Below, in pieces: positions 20,212 to 28,549 of a stretch of DNA of 64,000 bases. Each line of letters opens with the position of its first letter. The first letter of the stretch is position 1. The notes below the pieces were generated by a model, which saw only the letters and a program-made list of their open reading frames with translations, did not search any database and had not been told where the DNA came from. The stretch is taken from positions 3,148-67,147 of the forward strand of contig JADKBV010000008.1 of assembly GCA_016714895.1 (NCBI GenBank), in the 5' to 3' direction. The stretch is from Saprospiraceae bacterium. GTDB taxonomy: Bacteria; Bacteroidota; Bacteroidia; Chitinophagales; Saprospiraceae. Position numbers and translations under genes: made by a program.

Positions 20212-21066
20212 ATGGCTTCAGATACTATGACAGATCAACATCATCACACGGAGACCCAACCATCGTGGAATGGTGGATCAGAGCCTTTTAAGGCCAGTTA
20301 CGGAAAGTTGATGATGTGGTATTTTTTACTTTCGGATGCTTTCACTTTTTCAGGATTCCTGATTGCTTATGGAGCATTGAGGTTCAGTATGCCTTCATGG
20401 CCGGTGCCTGATTTTGTATTCAGTACCTTTCCGGGTGATTTTCATCACAAGCCTTTGTTATTTGTTACATTGATGACATTTATTCTTTTGGCATCTTCTT
20501 TTACTATGGTGAGAGCAGTACAGGAAGGTCATCGTGAAAATAAAATGGGTGTTGTTAAATGGATGTTGTGGACAATCATTGGTGGTGCTGCGTTTTTGGG
20601 CTGTCAGGCCTGGGAGTGGAACACACTGATGGGCAAAGAACATATGTCTGTTAAAATCAATCCTTTTGGTTCTCATACAGAATCCGGAACTTATCTGGAA
20701 GGTGATGGACATGACATTAAAGAAGGTGATACTTTTAAAGCAGGTGATTCATATTTAATTCACAAACACGATGGTGAATGGCATCCGCTTAAATATCGTG
20801 CAGATGATGGAGTTGATGCAGGTAAAGAGAAACAACAACAATTTGGTCCGAAAGCATTCGGAGCTCTGTTTTTCTTTATTACCGGGTTTCACGGATTTCA
20901 CGTTTTGACAGGAGTTATTTTCCTATTAATTATATGTGTGAACTCTTACACAGGACTTTATGTTTCCCGCAAAAACGGATACGAAATGGTTGAAAAAATC
21001 GGTTTGTATTGGCACTTTGTGGATTTAGTCTGGGTATTTGTGTTTTTATTATTCTATCTATTATAA
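20212..21066 (+). CDS. coxC: Cytochrome c oxidase subunit III, long copy
   Basis: This 284-residue subunit III family protein opens with a polar, His-containing leader (TDQHHHTETQPSW). Helices then begin at MMWYFLLSDAFTFSGFLIA, and the protein ends with the family's WHFVDLVWVFVFLLFYLL. A hydrophilic insert of about 60 residues, rich in Asp/Gly/Lys/His (about residues 140-205, with GDGHDIKEGDTFKAGDSYLI), separates two helices and would lie outside the membrane. I chose ATG 20212 over an ATG at 20158 inside the previous gene because the sequence from 20158 reads as the preceding gene's tail in another frame. Confidence 0.9.
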   Translation: MASDTMTDQHHHTETQPSWNGGSEPFKASYGKLMMWYFLLSDAFTFSGFLIAYGALRFSMPSWPVPDFVFSTFPGDFHHKPLLFVTLMTFILLASSFTMVRAVQEGHRENKMGVVKWMLWTIIGGAAFLGCQAWEWNTLMGKEHMSVKINPFGSHTESGTYLEGDGHDIKEGDTFKAGDSYLIHKHDGEWHPLKYRADDGVDAGKEKQQQFGPKAFGALFFFITGFHGFHVLTGVIFLLIICVNSYTGLYVSRKNGYEMVEKIGLYWHFVDLVWVFVFLLFYLL

Positions 21067-21083
21067 TCAAATATTGATATTAC

Positions 21084-21494
21084 ATGGGACATTTAAGTTA
21101 CGAAAGTTCGAAAACAATAGCAACGAAAACCATATTAATCCTTGCTTTTATAACCATATTCGAAGTTGTATTTGCCTTATTAGGTAAAGGATATCTTGTA
21201 GATGGATTTTACATAAGTGGTTGGATCACCGGAGGAATGATGATTTTGTTGAGTATAGTCAAAGCCTACCTTATCGTGTATGAATTTATGCACATGAAGT
21301 ATGAAGTACCTGGTCTGGTGCGTACCGTACTGTTTCCTACGCTTCTTTTGGTGTGGGCAATTATTGCATTTCTTGCTGAAGGAAGGTATTGGTTGGGTTC
21401 CAGGGAAAATGTCAAAAATCCTCCCGCATCCGGTACTTCTTCAAGTTCGGCGCCTCAGGGTATGATTTACGAATTACCTGAAAATTCACTATAA
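21084..21494 (+). CDS. Cytochrome c oxidase subunit IV (CtaF/CoxD type)
   Basis: This 136-residue protein has three helices and is a prokaryotic oxidase subunit IV. Helix two-three segments (MMILLSIVKAYLIVYEFMHM and FPTLLLVWAIIAFLAEG) and the short polar ends fit the family. The C-terminal 30 residues are Ser/Pro rich. It lies 17 bp after coxC and is the last gene before a strong terminator, so the actA-to-here run is probably one transcription unit. Confidence 0.82.
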   Translation: MGHLSYESSKTIATKTILILAFITIFEVVFALLGKGYLVDGFYISGWITGGMMILLSIVKAYLIVYEFMHMKYEVPGLVRTVLFPTLLLVWAIIAFLAEGRYWLGSRENVKNPPASGTSSSSAPQGMIYELPENSL

Positions 21495-21499
21495 AATAT

Positions 21500-21525
21500 A
21501 AGGCGGAAATTTTTCCGCCTTTTTT
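21500..21525 (+). terminator. Rho-independent terminator of the ACIII-oxidase operon
   Basis: AAGGCGGAAA pairs with TTTCCGCCTT and is followed by a run of T, 6 bp after the subunit IV stop. Very clear hairpin and T tract. Confidence 0.9.
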
Positions 21526-21601
21526 GTATGAATTCATTTTTATCCTGTAGTGTTGCGTAAACCATTTGGTTTAACGGTTGTTTGAAATCCAATCAGTTTT
21601 T

Positions 21602-22075
21602 ATGAAAAAGTTAATCACCTGGATTGTAACAGGTTCTCTTATCGTGATCGTCCCCTTTGGGTCATGGTATTATCTTAAACAAGGTTTGGATTATCGCAAA
21701 AATGCTCTTGAGGCTTTAAAACCAAAAAGAAGTTTGCCTGAAATACCGGATTCACTTAATATCTTTAAGGGGAAAACAACTTTGTTGGTACTGGATACTA
21801 CAGAAGCAGATACGATTACGGAGCCTATTTATGAACAATTTAAGGATGCCTATACATTTTCGTTGGCTGGTAACGGGCAGGCCGATTTTGTACTTCCTCT
21901 TCAAAAGAGTATATTGGAATTACTCAAAAACGGAGACAAATCTTTTGCTATTATTGATACAGCGGGTCAAATACGAAATTATTACACAAGAGAAGTTTCA
22001 CAGTTAAAATTAATGGTAGAGCACCTTGCCATAGTTCTTCCAAGAGCTAAGGATAAAGATATAAAAATGAAGTAA
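21602..22075 (+). CDS. Membrane-anchored SCO/thioredoxin-fold-like protein without cysteines
   Basis: This 157-residue protein begins MKKLITWIVTGSLIVIVPFG, a single N-terminal anchor, then a soluble domain. Its place between the oxidase genes and DUF420, and the C-terminal segments SFAIIDTAGQIRNYYTRE and LKLMVEHLAIVLPR, resemble the copper chaperone SCO1/SenC of Bacteroidota oxidase clusters. However, it is short and contains no Cys at all, so the CXXXC copper site is missing. Either it is a SCO relative that lost copper binding and acts as a scaffold, or an unrelated oxidase-assembly protein. The start at ATG 21602 is favoured over 21578 since it begins right at the anchor. The family is inferred with low certainty. 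Confidence 0.6.
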   Translation: MKKLITWIVTGSLIVIVPFGSWYYLKQGLDYRKNALEALKPKRSLPEIPDSLNIFKGKTTLLVLDTTEADTITEPIYEQFKDAYTFSLAGNGQADFVLPLQKSILELLKNGDKSFAIIDTAGQIRNYYTREVSQLKLMVEHLAIVLPRAKDKDIKMK

Positions 22076-22077
22076 GC

Positions 22078-22622
22078 ATGAACAGCCAATCACCAAATCC
22101 ATCATTGTACAAAACCTTATACAAAGTAAGTATTCTTTTTTCGATAATTGTATTTATATTGGTGGGTGTGATGCGAAGAGTAAAAATTGATCTTGGAGTA
22201 GACTTTTCGTTTTTACCACCTTTTCATGCTTTGTTTAATACGTTGGTAACGGTATTTTTATTATTGGCCCTTTATTTTATAAAAAAGAAAGATATTGCCA
22301 ATCACCAAAAAATGATATTTGGTGCGATGGCTTTCAGTGCATTGTTTTTGATCTGTTATGTATTGTATCACTTTACTACCCCGGAAACTACCTATTGCGG
22401 AGAGGGTACAATCAAAACTTTGTATTACATATTGCTCATTTCGCACATTATTCTTGCAGGAGTTTCCCTGCCCTTTTTATTTTGATAACATTTTCCAGAG
22501 GCTATACATTCCAGGTTGAATCTCATAAAATAATGGCAAGATGGGTTTTTCCTGTTTGGTTGTATGTTGCTGTGACGGGACCTATATGTTATCTGATGCT
22601 CAAACCTTGTTATACTTTATAA
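22078..22622 (+). pseudogene. DUF420 membrane protein, one frameshift
   Basis: The first frame (22078-22485) gives three to four helices with FHALFNTLVTVFLLLALYFI, NHQKMIFGAMAFSALFLICY and ISHIILAGVSLP, then a premature stop. One frame over, ITFSRGYTFQVESHKIMARW and WLYVAVTGPICYLMLKP continue to a stop at 22620-22622, matching the usual DUF420 end. Removing one T from the TTTTT run near 22478 joins the two into a 180-residue normal protein. DUF420 genes regularly sit beside oxidase genes in Bacteroidota and are thought to help oxidase assembly. The homopolymer location makes a sequencing error as likely as a real mutation. Confidence 0.75.
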
Positions 22623-22632
22623 AAGAAAATAA

Positions 22633-22893
22633 ATGAAAAATAAAATTTTATATAGTAGCCTGATATTTTTGGTCGTAATCATCCTGTTTTTTTTGCCTGA
22701 AGAAATGACCGCTCAATGTCCCATGTGTAAAATGTCTGCTGAATCAAATCTTAAAGAAGGAGGAACAGCAGGAAGAGGGTTAAATGCAGGGATTTTATTT
22801 CTGCTTACATTACCTTATCTTATAATTGGTACATTAGGTTATGTCTGGTACAAAAACCGCAAAAGTTATGACGAAATCGGGGAAAAACCCTGA
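22633..22893 (+). CDS. Small CPMCKM-motif membrane protein
   Basis: This 86-residue protein has an N-terminal hydrophobic segment (ILYSSLIFLVVIILFFLP) possibly cleaved at AQ, the motif CPMCKM directly after it, a Gly-rich loop (GGTAGRGLNAG) and one C-terminal helix (LFLLTLPYLIIGTLGYVW). The two Cys and two Met in CPMCKM look like a copper-binding site on the periplasmic side. It lies 10 bp after DUF420 and 5 bp before the prenyl synthase. A role in oxidase copper delivery is inference from motif and position; I do not recognise a named family. Confidence 0.7.
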   Translation: MKNKILYSSLIFLVVIILFFLPEEMTAQCPMCKMSAESNLKEGGTAGRGLNAGILFLLTLPYLIIGTLGYVWYKNRKSYDEIGEKP

Positions 22894-22898
22894 CCATT

Positions 22899-23879
22899 AT
22901 GGATTATTTATTTGACTATACTTCCTCCTTTCAGCGTTTTGTCAACGCTCATGTTTTAGGTGATGAACCTTCGGGTTTGTATGATCCTGCAAAGTATATT
23001 CTTTCATTAGGAGGTAAAAGAATCAGGCCTGTATTAGCTCTCTTGGGATGCCACCTGTACCACGAAGATTATAACAAAGCGATGAAAGCTGCTATGAGCG
23101 TAGAAGTTTTTCATAATTTTACTTTGGTTCATGATGATATCATGGATAACGCCTCTATCCGAAGAGGACAGCCTACGGTGCACGAAAAGTTCAGTGCAAA
23201 TCAGGCCATTCTTACGGGAGACGTCATGCTGATACATGCTTATGAAATGTTGTTATCGTACCAACCTATTTCGCTCAGTCATCGTCTGTTATCCATATTC
23301 AATAAAATGTCTGTTGAATTGTGTGTAGGTCAGCAAATGGATATGGACTTTGAAAAATCAGACTCTGTTTCCATAGGAGATTATATCCGGATGATAGAAT
23401 TAAAAACAGCGGTTCTCCTCGGAGCTTCATTACAAATGGGCGCACTGATCGGAGGTGCCGGAGAAGATGACGCCTCACATCTTTATTTATTTGCGCTCAA
23501 CTTTGGTATCGCTTTTCAACTACAGGATGACGTTTTAGACACTTTTGGAACCAATAAAAGTGTGGGCAAAAGAATCGGAGGGGACATTATTCAGAATAAA
23601 AAAACATATCTGTATCTGAAAGCACTTGAATTGGCCGACGAACATCAGAAAAAAAATCTGCTGTATATGTACGACCCTTCCTGCACGTTGTCAGAGGAAG
23701 AAAAGATAGCAGCTGTGACAGATATATTTTCGAGAACTGGGGTCAGAGAATATGCTTCTCAGGTAATGGAAGCTTATCGGGATCTGGCCATTTCTCACGT
23801 ACATTCATGCGCCATTTCTCAGGAAAAAAAGGATGTGTTGATTCGTTTTGTCAATGATTTACTGTACCGGGAATCCTGA
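22899..23879 (+). CDS. Polyprenyl diphosphate synthase
   Basis: This 326-residue trans-isoprenyl diphosphate synthase has both Asp-rich metal motifs: DDIMD in LVHDDIMDNASIRRGQ and DDVLD in FQLQDDVLDTFG. Other family marks are GGKRIRP near the N-terminus, VEVFHNFTLVHDD and the LTGDVML segment. It adds isopentenyl units to an allylic primer; in this organism it most likely makes the menaquinone side chain (a long-chain, IspB-like enzyme), and chain length cannot be read with certainty. Its place at the end of the respiratory block fits quinone supply. Confidence 0.9.
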   Translation: MDYLFDYTSSFQRFVNAHVLGDEPSGLYDPAKYILSLGGKRIRPVLALLGCHLYHEDYNKAMKAAMSVEVFHNFTLVHDDIMDNASIRRGQPTVHEKFSANQAILTGDVMLIHAYEMLLSYQPISLSHRLLSIFNKMSVELCVGQQMDMDFEKSDSVSIGDYIRMIELKTAVLLGASLQMGALIGGAGEDDASHLYLFALNFGIAFQLQDDVLDTFGTNKSVGKRIGGDIIQNKKTYLYLKALELADEHQKKNLLYMYDPSCTLSEEEKIAAVTDIFSRTGVREYASQVMEAYRDLAISHVHSCAISQEKKDVLIRFVNDLLYRES

Positions 23880-24265
23880 GTTTAAAGTTTATCCTGTTTT
23901 TTTTTGAAGGTGAAAGATTTTAGTCCAGAAGTTGGCTTGTATCGTGCTGCGGGTTTGGGCCAGTCACTATATTGACAAATTCTCCCTTTTATATCGATAT
24001 CTTCTTGGTTTTTTGATAAACCATATCTATCATTTTAATAAAAACCACAAGGTGTATAAATTAAATGTGATTTGGTGCTCAAAAGATAGTATTTAAGGTT
24101 AATTCAACTAAAATATTATTATTTATTTCGATAGAAAAATGAATAAAAAATTATCTACTTTAATAAATAAACAATATGTAAACGGGAAATGTATGGTTTT
24201 TAACCAAATTAAATAAGAGAAATAAAAGGAAGTATTTTGTTGTAAAATCAAAATACTAAAAAATG
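23880..24265. other. Intergenic stretch, no gene seen
   Basis: AT-rich spacer between the prenyl synthase and the tRNA on the opposite strand. A T9 run follows the stop by about 20 bp without a convincing stem. No frame with recognisable motifs, no repeats. Confidence 0.5.
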
Positions 24266-24337
24266 TGGCCCCAACAGGAATCGAACCTGTATCAAAAGTT
24301 TAGGAAACTTCTATTCTATCCGTTGAACTATGGGACC
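24266..24337 (-). tRNA. tRNA-Arg (anticodon CCT)
   Basis: A 72-nt cloverleaf reads on the minus strand. The acceptor stem is GGTCCCA/TGGGGCC, with discriminator A and no encoded CCA. The D stem is GTTC/GAAT, and the anticodon stem is GAAGT/ACTTT with loop TTCCTAA, giving anticodon CCT (codon AGG, Arg). The T arm is ACAGG-TTCGATT-CCTGT. All stems pair with only a few G-T wobbles. Confidence 0.95.
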
Positions 24338-24442
24338 TGGATATCGGGTGCAAAGATAGTTTTTTTCAAAAAATCCATAAGCAAAATATTGTACAAAGAT
24401 AGTTTTTCAAGTGTTTTTCAAGCTAGGGGTTGTTTTCATAAC

Positions 24443-25618
24443 CTAGGATTTGCGGATGACCGGATAAAAACTTTTAGCACCTTCACAAATATAAGTTACT
24501 CCCAAAGCATCAGCTACAGTTACTGCAATATCTGCAAAACAGGCTCTCGTGCCAAAATCCACTCCCGGTTTGATGGTTTGCCCGTAACAAAGTACAGGGA
24601 TATATTCTCTCGTATGGTCTGTTCCCGTCCAGGTAGGGTCATTGCCATGGTCTGCCGTGATAATGAGAAGGTCATCTTCCCGTAAGGAAGATAAAAGGTT
24701 TGGCAACGCCACATCAAAATCTTCCAGGCATCGGGCATAACCATCCACATCTCTCCGGTGGCCGTACATCATATCAAAATCCACAAGGTTAGTAAATATC
24801 AGGCTGCCTTCACCGCTTCTGATCAGTTCAAGGGTTTGGGTGATTCCTTGACCATTGTTTTTAGTCTTAAAGGATCGGCTGATGCCTTTGCCGGCAAAAA
24901 TGTCATAAATTTTACCCACGCCCAACACTTCGCCGTGTTGTTCCTGGATAGCTGTTAATACATTGTCGGGAGGTAGGATAGCAAAATCCTTTCGGTTGGT
25001 GGTACGGGTATAGTTTCCGGAGGTTCCGGTAAATGGCCGTGCGATGACTCTTCCAACTGCCATATCACCAGTCAGCATTTCGCGGGCAATCCGGTTGATT
25101 TCGTATTGTTTTTCGATATCTAAAACGTCTTCATGGATAGCAATCTGAAACACGCTGTCGGCAGAGGTGTATACAATAGGGAATCCGGTTTTTACATGTT
25201 CGTCACCCAGCGTCTGAATGATTTCTGTTCCTGAAGCCGCATAGTTGCCCAGGGTTTTGGTGCCGATTTTTTGTTCGAAAGCCGAAATAAATGTATCCGG
25301 AAATCCTTCTGTAAATGTCGGAAAAGGTTGTGCCAAAACAGATCCAGCGATCTCCCAATGTCCGGTCGTGGTATCTTTGCCTGCAGATTTTTCGGCAGCA
25401 CGGCCAAAACTTGCTGTGGGAAAAGATTCAAGAGGGCCAAGCAAACTGTTTTCAATATTAGCTAATCCGAGTTTTCTCAAATGGGGAATGTGTAATTCCG
25501 GTTTTTTTTGAAAGATATGACCTAAAGTGTGGCTGCCTTCGTCACCATACATATGTGCATCGGGTAAACTTCCGATACCCACACTGTCCAACACAATAAG
25601 TATGACTCTTTTAACCAT
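24443..25618 (-). CDS. deoB: Phosphopentomutase
   Basis: This 391-residue member of the alkaline phosphatase superfamily interconverts ribose-1-phosphate and ribose-5-phosphate (and the deoxy forms) in nucleoside salvage. Motifs: ILIVLDSVGIGSLPDA (metal-binding Asp) at the N-terminus, KDTTTGHWEIAG (phosphorylated Thr region), and ITADHGNDPTW...TDHTREYIPVL with metal-binding Asp/His near the C-terminus. It is the last gene of the sucC-xseA-xseB-deoB run, 5 bp after xseB. Confidence 0.96.
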   Translation of the reverse strand: MVKRVILIVLDSVGIGSLPDAHMYGDEGSHTLGHIFQKKPELHIPHLRKLGLANIENSLLGPLESFPTASFGRAAEKSAGKDTTTGHWEIAGSVLAQPFPTFTEGFPDTFISAFEQKIGTKTLGNYAASGTEIIQTLGDEHVKTGFPIVYTSADSVFQIAIHEDVLDIEKQYEINRIAREMLTGDMAVGRVIARPFTGTSGNYTRTTNRKDFAILPPDNVLTAIQEQHGEVLGVGKIYDIFAGKGISRSFKTKNNGQGITQTLELIRSGEGSLIFTNLVDFDMMYGHRRDVDGYARCLEDFDVALPNLLSSLREDDLLIITADHGNDPTWTGTDHTREYIPVLCYGQTIKPGVDFGTRACFADIAVTVADALGVTYICEGAKSFYPVIRKS

Positions 25619-25623
25619 GAGAT

Positions 25624-25833
25624 TCAGGATTCAAGAGATTTTTTAAACTTTTCAACATCATGTTCGATATCCCGGAGCCTGGTTTTACAAAATGTCGTCA
25701 ATTCTTTGGCACGTGCCAACTGTTCGGCTAGTTGATCCAAACCTGTTTTGCCGCTTTGCAGACTTTCAAGGATTTGATTGAGTTCCTGCAATGCAGTATC
25801 ATAGGTCAGTTCGTTACTTTTGTTTTTTGCCAT
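25624..25833 (-). CDS. xseB: Exodeoxyribonuclease VII small subunit
   Basis: This 69-residue protein starts at MAKNKSNELTYD and forms two helices with the family pattern (LTYDTALQELNQILESLQSG, LDQLAEQLARAKELTTFCK). It binds XseA to form exonuclease VII. The start at 25833 lies 20 bp inside the end of xseA, a typical coupling; an upstream ATG at 25863 would add ten residues of the overlapping gene. Confidence 0.9.
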   Translation of the reverse strand: MAKNKSNELTYDTALQELNQILESLQSGKTGLDQLAEQLARAKELTTFCKTRLRDIEHDVEKFKKSLES

Positions 25834-27061
25834 CTTCTGTTTTTTTAATATCAACTTTTCCATCAGAAAAAGTCAGGGTATATGTTTGTCCTTCATTAAT
25901 GTTTTTTGCCGAAGTTACCGGTAGTTCACCCGAAGTCACCATAACATATCCTTTGTTGAGGATGTGTTTGGGGTCAGAAAGGGTGAGTTGTTTTTCGGCG
26001 AAAGCCAGATCATCCTTTTGTTTTTGAATTTTTTGTTTAACCATCCATACCAATCTTTCAGTGATATGGCTTAGGCTGAGCCTTTCCCGGTGGATGATTT
26101 CTCCGGGTAAAACGGAGATATTGGTGACGTATTGTTTTAGCAACAATTGGTGGCTTTTGATGATATTTTGTGAATATTGCCAGATATATCCGCTTTTTTC
26201 GAGAACGGCTCCTTCAAAATCTACATTGTGTTCGATGAGATACGCTGCCACCGCTGTAGGTGTTTTGGCATGATAATACGATACAATATCCGTCACAGAA
26301 AGATCGATTTCGTGGCCGATGCCTGCAATGACAGGTAGGGGAGACCTCGCTATGGTAGAAGCAATATTATAATTGTCAAAAGCTGCCAGGTCGAGTTTGG
26401 AGCCGCCGCCACGGATGATAACAATGACTTCAAATTTTTCTTTTTGTAAAAAAATATTTTCAAGGGCTGCGACCACTTCCCGTTCTGTATTGCTTCCCTG
26501 AAGTGCTGCCGGAAACAAGGTGTGACGGAAGTCATAACCATAACTGTTTTGGGCCAATTGTTGGACAAAGTCTATGTAACCCGCTGCATTTTCAGAGGAG
26601 ATAACGGCTACTTTCTGGACGACAGAAGGAAAAAACGTTTGTTTGTTTTTGTCTGTTTTGCCTTCTTCTTTCAGTTTCTGAATGATTTTTTGCCGCAACA
26701 TTTCCAATTGACCAACCGTAAAAGTCGGATCAATATCTTCAACATTGAGCTTTAAACCATATCGTTCATGATACTCTATATTTACTTTGATTTTGACGGC
26801 GGTACCGTCTTTGAGCAAAGCGTTAAAGAGGTCTCCCAATTTTTTTTTGAGAAACAATACGGATTTGAACCAGATATAACCTGATGACTGAGCGATAATT
26901 TCGTCGGTGTCTTCTTTTTTCTGAACAAATTCCAGATAATAATTGCCCCTGGATTCTTTGACTTGTGATAATTCACATTCAATCCAGACGGGCTCCTGAA
27001 AATTTAATGCAATGACCCTTTTGATGTATTCATTGAGTTCGAAAAGGGTGTATGATACCAT
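25814..27061 (-). CDS. xseA: Exodeoxyribonuclease VII large subunit
   Basis: This 415-residue large subunit of the single-strand-specific exonuclease VII has an N-terminal OB-fold (about residues 1-100, with VWIECELSQVKESRGNYYLE). The catalytic domain contains VISSENAAGYIDF, IRGGGSKLDLAAFDN and PVIAGIGHEIDLSVTD, followed by TPTAVAAYLI and a long helical region. It lies 12 bp after sucC on the same strand. Confidence 0.96.
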   Translation of the reverse strand: MVSYTLFELNEYIKRVIALNFQEPVWIECELSQVKESRGNYYLEFVQKKEDTDEIIAQSSGYIWFKSVLFLKKKLGDLFNALLKDGTAVKIKVNIEYHERYGLKLNVEDIDPTFTVGQLEMLRQKIIQKLKEEGKTDKNKQTFFPSVVQKVAVISSENAAGYIDFVQQLAQNSYGYDFRHTLFPAALQGSNTEREVVAALENIFLQKEKFEVIVIIRGGGSKLDLAAFDNYNIASTIARSPLPVIAGIGHEIDLSVTDIVSYYHAKTPTAVAAYLIEHNVDFEGAVLEKSGYIWQYSQNIIKSHQLLLKQYVTNISVLPGEIIHRERLSLSHITERLVWMVKQKIQKQKDDLAFAEKQLTLSDPKHILNKGYVMVTSGELPVTSAKNINEGQTYTLTFSDGKVDIKKTEDGKKQK

Positions 27062-27073
27062 GGTGAATGGGCT

Positions 27074-28273
27074 TTATAAAGCCTTTTTCACCAAATCAGC
27101 TGCTTCCTGAAGCAAGATAGCGGAATGAACTTCCAGACCACTTTCATCGATGAGCTTTTTGGCCAGATCGGCATTGGTACCTTGTAATCTGACGATGATC
27201 GGAACGCCGATATTGCCCATATTTCTGTAGGCGTCTACGACACCTTGTGCCACTCGGTCGCATCTAACGATACCACCGAAAATATTGATCAAAATGGCTT
27301 TGACATTCGGATCTTTCAAAATGATTCTGAATGCTTGTTCTACTCTGGCTGCGTCTGCTGTACCACCGACATCCAAAAAGTTGGCCGGTGAGCCACCTGA
27401 AAGTTTGATGATGTCCATGGTAGCCATAGCAAGACCTGCACCATTAACCATACAACCTACATTACCATCGAGGTTGACGTAATTCAGGCCAAAAGATTTA
27501 GCTTCGACTTCGGTTGGATCTTCTTCGTCGGTGTCGCGCATAGCAGCGAGGTCAGGATGTCTGAACAAACCGTTTTCGTCAAGGGTCACTTTGCAGTCTA
27601 CCGCAACAATCCGGTCGTCTCCTGTTTTCAGGCAAGGGTTAATTTCAAACAAGGTTGCGTCAGAACCAACAAAGGCGCTGTATAAATTACCGATAAACTT
27701 AATAAAATCTTTGTATGCATTGCCTGACAAACCGAGGTTGAAGGCGATTTTTCTCTTTTGAAAATCCTGAAGCCCAATGTGCGGGTCAATCCACTCTTTG
27801 TGCACGAGGTGTGGGGTTTCTTCAGCTACTTTTTCAATATCCATACCTCCTTCGGTAGAATAAATGATGACATTTCTTTTTTGTTCTCTGTCCATTAGTA
27901 CAGATACGTAATATTCTTTACAGGCATCAAAATCCGGTGCATAAGAATCTTCAGTAACCAGGATTTTTCTGACCAGTTTTCCCGGACCTTCCATTCCTCC
28001 CGGAGTTTGCGGAGTGCGCAACATCATTCCTAAGATATTTCCGGCGATTTCTTTTACTTCGGTCAGGTTTTTGGCCAGTTTTACGCCTCCTCCTTTACCG
28101 CGACCACCAGCATGGATCTGAGCTTTGATGACACAAAAATCAGTTTTAGTGTCTTCCTGCATTTTGTGGTAAGCCTGGATGGCTTCTTCAACAGTTTGCG
28201 CAACGATACCTCTTTGCGTAGCCACGCCATAAGAGTTCAATAATTGTTTTCCCTGGTACTCGTGTAAGTTCAT
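27074..28273 (-). CDS. sucC: Succinate-CoA ligase, beta subunit
   Basis: This 399-residue ATP-grasp subunit of succinyl-CoA synthetase (TCA cycle) has the N-terminal MNLHEYQGKQLLNSYGV, the ATP-grasp loop around HAGGRGKGGGVKLA, metal-binding FEINPC, and the C-terminal SGGSPANFLDVGGTA and NIFGGIVRCD blocks. The alpha subunit is not in the window. It is the first gene of the operon, with a well-formed promoter just upstream. Confidence 0.97.
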   Translation of the reverse strand: MNLHEYQGKQLLNSYGVATQRGIVAQTVEEAIQAYHKMQEDTKTDFCVIKAQIHAGGRGKGGGVKLAKNLTEVKEIAGNILGMMLRTPQTPGGMEGPGKLVRKILVTEDSYAPDFDACKEYYVSVLMDREQKRNVIIYSTEGGMDIEKVAEETPHLVHKEWIDPHIGLQDFQKRKIAFNLGLSGNAYKDFIKFIGNLYSAFVGSDATLFEINPCLKTGDDRIVAVDCKVTLDENGLFRHPDLAAMRDTDEEDPTEVEAKSFGLNYVNLDGNVGCMVNGAGLAMATMDIIKLSGGSPANFLDVGGTADAARVEQAFRIILKDPNVKAILINIFGGIVRCDRVAQGVVDAYRNMGNIGVPIIVRLQGTNADLAKKLIDESGLEVHSAILLQEAADLVKKAL

Positions 28274-28322
28274 GCTTTTTGTTTTTGTATCTTTGAATGA
28301 TGTGCTGATGTGTTTCAGGCTG

Positions 28323-28354
28323 CAAAATTAACCCTTGAAACGGTAAAATTCAAA
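28323..28354 (-). promoter_or_regulatory. Bacteroidota promoter for sucC
   Basis: On the minus strand: TTTG (28351-28354), 20 bp, then TAATTTTG (28323-28330), a full match to the TTTG-N17/23-TAnnTTTG pattern. The leader to the sucC ATG would be about 40 nt. Confidence 0.65.
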
Positions 28355-28549
28355 ATAACCGTCAAAAAAGATTTATAATTTAAAACATCATGAAGCATAA
28401 ACATAAAAATACGGTTGTTCAGGGCACTTTTTTTACGGGTATCCGGTTGTTAAAATGAAGAGATGACGAAGATCATGTTTTGAATGGAGTAAATGATTGG
28501 TCGGGTTACGGTGGTTTTCTTACTTTTGATGTGTTAAATCAAATAAATT

